Of a DNA stretch of 64,000 nucleotides, positions 22,826 through 34,800 are shown one piece after another; position 1 is the first letter of the stretch; each line of letters opens with the position of its first letter. Source of the stretch: Dastarcus helophoroides. Lineage: Eukaryota; Arthropoda; Insecta; Coleoptera; Bothrideridae. The notes beneath the pieces were generated by a model that worked only from the letters and a program-made list of their open reading frames with translations, ran no database searches and was not told where the DNA came from. A program made the translations under genes and the position numbers. The DNA lies in assembly GCA_028583605.1 (NCBI GenBank), contig CM053328.1:33897578-33961577 (forward strand). Reading direction: 5' to 3'.

Positions 22826-25800
22826 CTGAAAATACAATTGCCGAATTGATGACTTTTTGAGGATTTTTCGTTTACCCTTTTCTGAGCTCTGTCATGATGG
22901 TTTCCACGTCATTATTGTTGGTACAGTAAGGGTAGTTGAACTTCCCCACGAAGCCACGGTAGAGTGCAATTGACAAGGCCAGCTAATTGGGCATGCAAAC
23001 ATTCTTCTTTGCACTAAAAAAATATTTACTTACTTACAAAAAGAGAAATATGAAACTGACGCAGTTTACAATGAAAGCAAAATATTGCTCTAACTTTAAG
23101 TTCATTAAGTAACGCCTTGTCACAAGAACGTTATATTTTTAAATTTTTCGAAATTTAACTTGACAGATTTTAAATTCCTAGTTTTAATTTCAAATTTCCA
23201 TAAAGTAAAATGGAACGAGTCCTCGATAAAAGGGTCAACATTTCTAACAAACATCGAAATTTTAAGTTGAAAGACAACATTTTAAAAATTGAAATACAAA
23301 TCTTGTCCTCTGAAACCAAAAAAATTAAAAAACCCAACAAAGCTTGCTTTAACGCGTTTCGATAGCCAAGCTATCATCTTCTGATACCGATTTGTAATTC
23401 AGTTTTGAAGATAAACAAGAACCAGTTCGTTCCACCAAAAAAAGAGAACATTTTGAAGTTTGAGTAGAAATTTTGAAAAAACAAGTCGAATATTCGTATT
23501 TAAAGACCGAAGTCCATTTGTTTAATGAGAATTTCGAAATGTCAAATGTTCTCAAAATTTTGAGTATAAAACCTGAATTTTATATATTTTTTTCTTCCAA
23601 TTTTGAGTTTCTACTGTTAATTACAGAAAAAAAAACAAACTTAGAAGAGAAAAGCAGTAGTTTTAAATAATAAATTAGTCAAAACTTCGAATATAATTCC
23701 GCCAAGGGCGAGTCAGGCTCGTACGACTAAGGTTTCATGCCAATTACTGTAGTGAAGTCAATAGACGAATTTTGCTTATGAATGAATTTGCCGGCGAAAT
23801 TTTCTTGTATTACAATTGAAGAATAAAAAAATTGTCTACTGTCAGATATACCCACTTTCTTCTATAATTAATCCAAATATTTATAGAACTGATAACTGAG
23901 ACTTGATAATGTCTTAAATAAAAAGCATTCATTCGCAATTTGCAATAAGTAGATGATTCACACAACTTATAAGAGAGCTTCGGATTACGCTAAAATGTTC
24001 GACTCTAACCGCAATTACTGCATTGCCTGAACTAGTGCTAACTCCGAAAATATACATCTACATAAAATAACGTAAAAGACAAATTATGTCATTTAGATAG
24101 GGATGCAACATCGTTCAAAAAAGTATCGACGTTTGAACATCGATATTTTTTTCAATGAAGCATCGATATCTTAAACATCGGTATTCGGTATCAATACATC
24201 GATGTTTTTTTAATATTTATTTGCGAGTTTAAGAAGTCAAAATTAGGGATGTGTAAAAATTGAAATACAGAACTTGTCCCCTGAGACCAAGAAAGATTAA
24301 AAAACTCAACAAAGGTTGCTCTAACGCGTTTCGACAGTCAAGCTGTCATCTTCAGAGTTTCTCCAGTTTCTCTCTGAAGATGACAGCTTGGCTGTCGAAA
24401 CGCGTTAGAGCAACCTTTGTTGTGTTTTTAATCTTTCTTGGTTTCAGGGGACAAGTTCTGTATTTCAATTTTTGAAGATAACCAAGGACCAGTCCGTTCC
24501 ATCAAAAAAAAAGGAATGTGTAGAAAAAAATCTATTTAAAAGAAACTTAGTTTAAAAATTTTGAGTTAAATTGAAATTTCAAATTTTTTCTCAACATTCC
24601 GAGATTAAAGTTGAAATTTCGACTCTAATTTCGAAATTTCGACTCGAATTTCGAAATTTGGACTTTTTTCTCGGAAATACGACTTTTTTCTGGAAATTTT
24701 GCCGTTAATCTCGAAATTTCGACTATTTTCTGGAAATTTAAGTCATAAGTATAGACGAAACTTAGATTAGGCATAAAATATTAACAGATGGCAGTAGAGT
24801 GGGTTTAGTTGTTTAAATTTTGACTTTTGACATTTCGAGCTTAAAGTCGAAATTTCGAAAAAAGAATTCAAAAATTCGCCTTTCGACTTTAAATTCGAAG
24901 TTCCTAATACATTTATTTTTTAAATTGATGATCTTTCTACGCCTAATTTGTTTAATTATTTGTTATAAAATGACAATTATTTTCCTTCCGAGTTTAAACC
25001 TATATTTTTTCTTTCAAACTTTGATAGTAAACTCAAAATCTACGTTTTTTGATCTGAAAGTTACATTTGCAAATTAGCATTCTCAACAAAAAAAATAGGC
25101 ATTTCGAGATTACAGCCCTACATTTAAAAATTAAACTCAAAAATTTTAAAATTCCCACTATAATCTCAAATGTTTACAAAAAATGCTAGAGTTTTAGATA
25201 AAAATTCAAGATTAAATTCTGTATCTGAAGAAAAAGCTCAAATTTCGGATAAAAACTGAAATTTATAAAAATAAAATTTGATTTAGTACAAAATTTTGGA
25301 AAATAAACGAATGCTAAAAATGTCAAAATTTTTAAAATAGCCAACATTTTGAAAAGAATTTAAAACTTTGAGGAACTTTGGCAAGTTAAAAAAAAAGTTT
25401 AAATTTTGAAAAATATTTTTCATAAAAAATTCAGGTTTTTCAAAAAAAAGTCGATATTTCGATAAAATTCTTTTAAAAAAAGTCATGCAAAATTTTGTAA
25501 AAATGCCAAACTTAAAAGTCGGAATTTAAAAAAAGCTAAAGTTCTGAGAAAAATATTGAATTTAAAAAATTTTTGTAATCGCACTAATTATAAAAAAAGA
25601 ATACAATTTAAAAAAAAACGATATTTTCAAAAAATTTCAAAATTTTGAAAAAGTTCGAAAAGACGAATTTTGAATCGAAATTTGAATAGTCAAAATCTAG
25701 AACAATATCGACATTTTCGTAAAAAGTCAAAATTTGCAATAAAAACATTTCTAAAAATGTGGAAATTCTGAAAAATAGTAAATGATTTCGAGACAAAATT

Positions 25801-28800
25801 TTGAAAGAGATTGGAAAAACCCAATTTTCCAAAAAAGGTGAAATTTTTCAAGTCGTTCAAATTTCATTTGAAAATAAATTGTAATTTTGACTCGAAATTT
25901 TAATAGTCAAAATCTAGAACAATATCGACTATTTTCGTAAAAAGTCAAAATTTGCAATAAAAACATTTCCAAAAATGCGGAAAGTCTGAAAAATAGTAAA
26001 TGATTTCGAAACAAAATTTTGAAAGAGATTGGAAAAAACCCAATTTTCAAAAAAAGGTGAAATTTTTTAAGTCGTTCAAATTTCATTTGAAAATAAATTG
26101 TAATTTTGACCAAAGTAAAGATTTTCAAAAAAGGTCGAAATTTTAAAAAATGGTCAAAATTTCGAAAAGGACAAAATAATGTTCAAAATTAAAAAATTTC
26201 GAAATGTGTAAAAAAAAAGTCGAAATATTCAAGACAATTGGAAAATTTCAAACGATGCTTTTTAAGAAAATTTCAAAAACTTTAGCTCTTTTTGAATATT
26301 TCGTTGTTTAGGAAAATTTCAAACAAAATTTTAAAAACCGAAATTTTCAAAAAAGCCAAAGTATTAAAAAGTGGTTCTTATTTAACTTAAAAAAAAATGT
26401 AATTCTGAAAAAAGTAAGGGAAAAAATCGAAATTTTCAGAAATAGCCAAAAATTTCCAAAATAGATGAATAGATGTGATTTGAAAAAATCTGAATTTTCA
26501 AAAAGAGTTGAAATTTTAAAATAAAGGCAAAATTAAAAAAAATAATCGACAATTTAAAAAACATAGAAATTTTCAAATAAAATCCAAAGTTTTTATCAAA
26601 AAGTGAAATGTTTAGAACATTAAAAATTTTGACATTTTAAAAAATAAAGATATTTAAAAAATGTCGAAATTTTTAAAAAAAAGCCACAATTTTGAGAAAT
26701 AAATTAACATTTTAAACAAATTAAAATTCGAACATTTTAAAAGTTAGAGTAGATTTTGTAAAAATGCCAAACTTTTACAAAAGCGAAGTTTTGAGTCCTA
26801 CTAACTTTCAAAAAAAAATAAAATTTTAAAAATTCACAACTTTCAAAAGAATCTAAAATTAAAAAAAAAATTAAAAAATTACAAATTTTTGAAAAAATAG
26901 AAATTTGGAAAAACACGAATTCTAAAAAAATAGCAAAAGTTTTAAGAGTCGAAATTTTAGAAAAATACCAACATGTTCATAAAAAGTTAAAATTTTCAAT
27001 AAAAAGTAAAGATTCCCAAAAAAATGTACATTTTGATAAATTAGAATTTTCTAAAATAGTTTTTTGAGGCCGAAGAGTACAGTTTGACGATTAACTTTTT
27101 TGAACAAAGCACATTTCAAAATTGCAGACATATATGACAAAAATTTTAACATTTAAAAGCTGAACTCAAAATTCTAAAAATTTTCCACTTTAATCTTAAA
27201 TATTTATAAAAAATATTCGAATTTTCGATAAAAATTCAAAATTAAAGCCCGGATTTGGAAAAAAAGTTCAAATTTAGGAAAAAGGAACTAAAATTTATAA
27301 AAATAATATTTGGTTTAATACAAAAATTTAGGAAAGACTTGAGATTACTTAAAGATATTTAGAATTAAAAAATCAAATTTAAACATGGAATTTGGATAAA
27401 AATTTCTCATTTCTCGTAGTAGGTATGAAGAGTTATTTCCTCAAAAATTGACAACTTAAATATTCCAAATTTGGAAATTGGGTTCTTTTTGAGAATTCTG
27501 TTTTGGTTTTAATTTGACAATTTTTATTATTAACTTTAAAATTGATCTATTTCTAAAATTGTTTATCTTTTTTATGAAAATTTCGACTTTTTTTACAGGT
27601 TTTGAATTAAAATACGAAATTAACAAAATTAAAAGTTCGAAGAAAAAAAAATTATGTAAAGAAAGTTGTCTTAAGGCACTGAAAATTTGAAGTTTAAACT
27701 AGAAATCTTGATGAAGATAAGAATTTTCTGTTTGCCCTAAAATTTAAAATAATAAATATTAAATAAATAATAAACAATTGTGAAAATTTAGTTTATGTCT
27801 TCAAATTAATACTCGGAACACTTTTCCAAAAATTCTGATTTTTCTTTCAAAACTTGGTTTTGTTATAGATTGCCAAATAAAAATATCTAAACTATGATCT
27901 GATAAACTATGTTAGTCATCGACTATTTGCGAATAAATCTCGCTTTTGACTGATTTTTTTTCAGCATTTTCAAATAATTGTATTGTAAACCTACGGCAAT
28001 CAAATTAAGCATCAATTTCTTAAATATGCATTGCTGCCATCGGGTGACCAGTTACAAAATTGAGTGTTCGTTTGTCCCATTAATTCTATGCAACAGATGG
28101 CGCTAACTCGATCGCGATGCGATACATCGATTTTTCAAACATCGTTTATAAGCTGAACGATGTATCGATATTTTTGTGCTAATCCGTCGATGTTAAAATA
28201 ACGATGTTTACAAACGACACATCGATGTTGTCAAAACATCGAACTATCGTTTGCGTCCCTACATTTATATGAATATTTTCGGGGTTAGCACAGGTTTATT
28301 AAATTGCCCGCAACACGGTAATTCCGGTTGGAATCGAAAATTTTAGCAGGATCCGAGGCCATCTGATGAACTGTGTTACTATTTGACTATTTGTGAATAA
28401 ATCTTGCTATTGACTCATTTTTTTTCCGGCATTTTTAAATAATTGTATTGTATACCTACGACATACAAATTAAACATCAATTTCTTAAATATGCACTGCT
28501 GCCATCGGGTGACCAGTTACAAAATTGAGTGTTCGTTTGTTCCATTAATTCTATGCAACAGATGGCGCTAATTCGATCGCGATGCGATACATCGATTTTT
28601 CAAACATCGTTTATAAGCTGAACGATGTATCGATATTTTTTGTGCTAATCCATCGATGTTAAAATAACGATGTTTACAAACCATACATCGATGTTGTCAA
28701 AACATCGAAGTATCGTTTGCGTTCCTACATTTATATGAATATTTTCGGGGTTAGCACAGGTTTATTAAATTGCCCGCAACACGGTAATTCCGGTTGGAAT

Positions 28801-31800
28801 CGAACGTTTAAGCAGGATCCGAGGCCATCTGATGAACTGTGTTAGTCATTGACTATTTGTGAATAAATATTGCTATTGACTCATTTTTTTTTCGGCATTT
28901 TCAAATAATTGTATTGTATACCTACGGCATACAAACTAAACATCAATTTCTTAAATATGCACTGCTGCCATCGAGTGACCAGTTACAAAATTGTTTGTCC
29001 CATTAATTTTATGCAACAGATGGCGCGTATTCGATCGCTCTGCGATATATCGAGTTTTCAAACATCGTTTATAAACTGAACGATGTATCGATATTTTTTG
29101 TGCTAATCCATCGATGTTAGAATATCGATGTTTACAAACGATGCATCGACGTTTTTAAAACATTGAACTATCGTTTGCGTTCCTACATTTATATGAATAT
29201 TTTCGGGGTTAGCATAGGTTTATTAAATTGCCCACAACACGGTAATTGCGATTGGAATCGAACATTTGAGCAGGATCCGAGGCCATCTGATGAAATGTGT
29301 TACTATTTGACTATTTGTGAATAAATCTTGCTATTGACTCATTTTTTTGGCATTTTTAAATGTATATTTTTATTGTATACCTACGACATACAAATTAAAC
29401 ATCAATTTCTTAAATATGCACTGCTGCCATCGGGTGACCAGTAACAAAATTGAGTGTTCATTTGTTCCATTAATTCTATGCAACAGATGGCGCTAATTCG
29501 ATCGCGATGCGATACATCGATTTTTCAAACATCGTTTATAAGCTGAACGATGTATCGATATTTTTTGTGCTAATCCATCGATGTTAAAATAACGATGTTT
29601 ACAAACCATACATCGATGTTTTCAAAACATCGAACTATCGTTTGCGTCCCTACATTTATATGAATATTTTCGGGGTTAGCACAGGTTTATTAAATTGCCC
29701 ACAACGCAGTAATTGCGGTTGGAATCGAACATTTTAGCAGAATCCGAGGCCATCTGATAAACTATGTTAGTCATCGACTATTTGCGAATAAATCTCGCTC
29801 TTGACTGATTTTTTTTTCAGCATTTTCAAATAATTGTATTGTATACCTACGGCAATCAAATTAAGCATCAATTTCTTAAATATGCACTGCTGCCATCGGG
29901 TGACCAGTTACAAAATTGAGTGTTCGTTTGTCCCATTAATTCTATGCAACAGATGGCGCTAATTCGATCGCGATGCGATACATCGATTTTTCAAACATCG
30001 TTTATAAGCTGAACGATGTATCGATATTTTTGTGCTGATCCATCGATGTTGAAATATCGATGTTTACAAACGATACATCGATGTTTTCAAAACATCGAAC
30101 TATCGTTTGCGTCCCTACATTTATATGAATATTTTCGGGGTTAGCACAGGTTTATTAAATTGCTCACAACACGGTAATTGTGGTTGGAATCGAACATTTT
30201 AGCAGAATCCGAGGCCATCTGATAAACTATGTTAGTCATCGACTATTTGCGAATAAATCTCGCTCTTGACTGATTTTTTTTTTCAGCATTTTCAAATAAT
30301 TGTATTGTATACCTACGGCAATCAAATTAAGCATCAATTTCTTAAATATGCACTGCTGCCATCGGGTGACCAGTTACAAAATTGAGTGTTCGTTTGTCCC
30401 ATTAATTCTATGCAACAGATGGCGCTAATTCGATCGCGATCGCGATCGCGATGCGATACATTGATTTTTAAAACATCGTTTATAAACTGAACGATGTATC
30501 GATATTTTTTGTGCTAATCCATCGATGTTAAAATATCGATGTTTACAAACGATACATTGATGTTTTCAAAACATCGAACTTCGTTTGCGTCCCTACATTT
30601 ATATGAATATTTTCGGGGTTGGCATAGGTTTATTAAATTGCCCACAACAAGGTAATTGCGGTTGAAATCGAATATTTTAGCAGGATCGGAGGTCATCTGA
30701 TGAAGTGTGTTAGTCACCGACTATTTGCGAATAAATCTCGCTATTGACTGATTTTTTTTAAAAATATTTTTAAATAATTGTATTTTATACCTACGGCAAT
30801 CAAATTAAGCATCACTTTCTTAAATATGCACTGCTGCCATCGGGTGACCAGTTACAAAATTGAGCTATCGTTTGTCCCATTAATTCTATGCAACAGATGG
30901 CGCTAATTCGGTCTCGATGCGATACATCGATTTTTCAAACATCGTTTATAAACTGAACGGTGTATCGATATTTTTTGTGCTAATCGATGTTTACAAACGA
31001 TACATCGATGTTTTCAAAACATCGAACTATCGTTTGCGTCCCTACATTTATATGAATATTTTCGGGGTTAGCACAGGTTTATTAAATTGCCCGCAACACG
31101 GTAATTGCGGTTGGAATCGAACATTTTAGCAGGATCCGAGGCCATCTGATGAATTGTGTTAGTCATCGACTATTTGCGAATAAATCACGCTATTGACTGA
31201 TTTTTTTTCAGCATTTTCTTCACAAACCCCAGTTTACACTTCTAATTTTTTTTTTCTAAACGTTTCTTAAAATCAGTTTAATATAAATTATGTTTTTTTT
31301 CTAAATTTCGAACTTATGCTTCAATTTTTTTCTAATTTTCGATTAGAAACTAAAAATTTCAAATATCTGTAGAAATTTTGGCTTTATTTCGATATGATCC
31401 ACAGAGTTTCGAGTTTTTCCACAAAATCTCATACATAAATCAGAATTATTTTTATAAATCTTAGCTTTCCCATTCCTCCTAGTTTGTTCTAATTCAAATT
31501 TGCATTTTTAACTTGATTCTTTTTTCTTTCTAAAATTTGATCTAAATCTAATGTAAATTTCGACTTTAATCTCGACTAGTTTGACTTTTGAGTTCTCAAA
31601 ATTCATTTTCGAAACAATTTGACTTTTAGAAATAATAATTGTTCTCGACATCAATCGAAAAATATTTTTTTTACAAGCAAGTTGTCTTTAACTTTCGACT
31701 TTTATCTCGTTTCGACTTTTTTTTCAACGGCTCGAAACTTTTTGTCTCGAAATTGCAAATTTTTGTCAATGTGATGAGAAGGAATAATGTTGAGCAAAAA

Positions 31801-34800
31801 AAAAGTAATCTCCACGGCGGGGAATCGAACCCCGGTCTCCCGCGTGACAGGCGGGGATACTGACCACTATACTACCGAGGATGATGCCTATTGAAATATT
31901 TTATATTGTATTGAAGACAATGGAATAAATACATTTTGTTTTTTTGGTTAATTTTTTTCAACATTCTGAGATTAAAGTTAAAATTTCGTGTCTAATTTCA
32001 AAATTTGGACCTTTTTCTCGGAAATACGACTTTTATATGGAAATTTTGCCGTTAATCTCGAAATTTCGACTATTTTCTGGAACTTTCGGTCATAAGTGTA
32101 CACGAAACTTAGGTTAGGCATACAATAATAACAGGTGAGAGTAAAGTGGGTTCAGTACTTTTTAATAACCAAAATTTTGACTTTTGACATTTCGAGATGA
32201 AAGTAGCAATTTCGAGCAAAAGTCAAAAATTCGCCTTTCGATTTTAAACTCGAAGTTCCTAGTACATTTATTTTTTAAATTGATGGTCTTTCTGCGCCTA
32301 ATTTCTTTAATCATTTGTTATAAAATGACAATTATTTTCCTTCCAAGTTTAAAACTAATTCTTTTTTATTTTTTTTCTTTTAAATTTTGATAGTAAACTC
32401 AAAATCTCGTTTTTGATCTGAAAATTTGTTTGAAAATTAACATTCTTAAAAAAAAAATAGGCATCTTGAGATTACAGCCCTACATTTAAAAATTAAACTC
32501 AAAAATGTTAGAATTCCCACTATAATCTCAAATATTTACAAAAAATGCTCGAATTTTAGATAAAATTTCAAGATTAAATTTTGGATCTGAAGAAAAAGCT
32601 CAAATTTCGAGAAAAAAATAAAATTTATAAAAATAAAATTTGATTTAGTATAAAATTTTGGAATTTTGAAAAATAAACGAATTTTAAAAATGTCAAAATT
32701 TTTAAAATAGCCAACATTTTGAAACGAATTTAAAACTTCGAGGAACTTTGGCAATTTAAAAAAAAATCTAAATTTTGAAAAATGTTTTTCATAAAAAATT
32801 CAGGTTTTTCAAAAAAGGTCGATATTTCAATAAAATTCTTTTTAAAAAGTCATGCCAAACGCCAAACTTAAAAGTCGGAATTAAAAAAGCGAAGGTTTGA
32901 AAAAATATTGAAATTTGAAAATTATTTGAACCGCACTAATTAAAAAAAACTAATTCAATTTAAAAAAAAACGATATTTTTAAAAAATTTCAAATTTTTGA
33001 AAAAGTTGAAATTTTAACAGAATTTTAAATCGAAATTTTAACAGTCAAAATTTAGAACAATATCGACATTTTCATAAAAAGTCAACATTTGCAATAAAAA
33101 GATTTCCAAAAATGTGGAAATTCTGAAAAATAGTAAATGATTTCGAGACAAAATTTTGGAAGAGATTTGAAAAAGCCCAATTTTCAAAGAAAAGCGAAAT
33201 TTTTTAAGTTGTTTCTATATTTCGGACTTACGCTTCAATTTTTTTTCATTTTTCCTTTAAGTTCGATTAGAAACTAAAAATTTCGAATATCTTTAGAAAT
33301 TTTGGCTTTATTTCGAAATGATCCACCAAGTTTCGAGTTCTTTCACGAAATCTCAAGCATAAATCAGAATTATTTTTATAAATCTTGGGTTTCCCATTCC
33401 TCCTCGTTTGTTCTAATTCAAATTTGCATTCTTAACGTGATTTTTTTCTTTCTAAAATTTGATCTAAATGTAATTTCGACTTTAATCTCGACTAGTTTGA
33501 CTTTGAGTTCTCAAAATTCATTTTCGGAACAATTTGACTTTTCAAAATGATAATTGTTCTCGACATTAATCGAAAAATAATTTTTTTTATAAAGTAGCTG
33601 TCTTTAACTTTCGACTTTTATCTCGTTTCGACTTTTTTCTAAACAGCTCGAAAATTTTTGTTTCGAAATTTCGAGTTTTTGTCAAGTTGATGAGAAGGTA
33701 TGATGTTGAGCAAAAAAAAAGTAATCTCCACGGCGGGGAATCGAACCCCGGTCTCCCGCGTGACAGGCGGGGATACTGACCACTATACTACCGAGGATGA
33801 TGCCTATTGAAATATTTTATATTCTGTTAAAGACAATGGATTAAATACATTTTGCTTTTTTGATTATTTTTTTCTCTAATCCCTGATTTTATTAATTAGA
33901 CTGATTAACCAAAATTTAGTCATGATAACTTATTTATTTGACCGATTTTTATTTTATTTTACTAATTTAAAAGCACTGACATTTCCAACCCTTAGTTCGT
34001 GGAATTCTTTAATATTTATAACTATTAAACTTTATTAATAATTCAAAAGCAACAGGGTTTCAATAAATATTTGCTAACACGGGACCAGGTTTCACATTAC
34101 TGGTCTGGTGTTAGCAAATGTTTATCGAAACATTCTGGAATTTTTAATATCAGTTGCTTTTTAATCGTTAATAAAGTTTAATAATAATGAATAATTTAAA
34201 AGCATCTATGCATTCATTTTGTGTTATATTATTTAAAATTTCAGTTGATATCTATTTTTTACATTTTACTTATTTTATTGTAAACTATATTTATTCCCTT
34301 AATTCGTTTCCCTTTGTTTAACACATCATTTCTTAACCTGAGGGTCACGGTCAGATATAAGGGGTGTGGCAAGGCAAAACTTGACAAACAAAACTTGTTA
34401 GGAAAACTCATTTTATTGCCAAATGTTACCCAATTAAATTAGCTGTTAATAACAACCTAACTAATAAAATGTTGCTAAATTTGTTTAAAATAATTAATAA
34501 TCATTTTGGCTTTTAGAGGACCTTCGAATCGTGTCATTTAAAACTTTTTTTACCTTTTGATGGGTCGCATTACTAAAAACTTTGAGTAATGGTCGCTCGG
34601 TAAGTGTAAGCTAAAATAAATTTAGTGTAATAATTATTAAAGTTGGGATTTTTTTTTAATAGCTTATTTCTAAACTTAGACAAATGGAGTTGAAAATGAT
34701 CTTGAGTGAACTGTGCAACTTTGGAAGTATGTCCTTCAATCAATACAAGAAAAAACACAAAAAAAGTATCCTCCCCGGCGGGGAATCGAACCCCGGTCTC

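Noticed and set aside
24820..25077. Hydrophobic plus ORF (85 codons) with a TM-like segment
   Set aside because: Lies in segmentally duplicated A/T-rich sequence; the paired copy at 32184-32390 drifts without coding constraint.
30514..31129. ORFs within the 467-bp array (30717-30514 minus, 30917-31129 plus)
   Set aside because: Not conserved between units; open by chance in single copies.
27896..31215. Regular repeats considered as a CRISPR array
   Set aside because: Units are 467 bp with no short repeat/spacer alternation, and the context is an insect-type intron.
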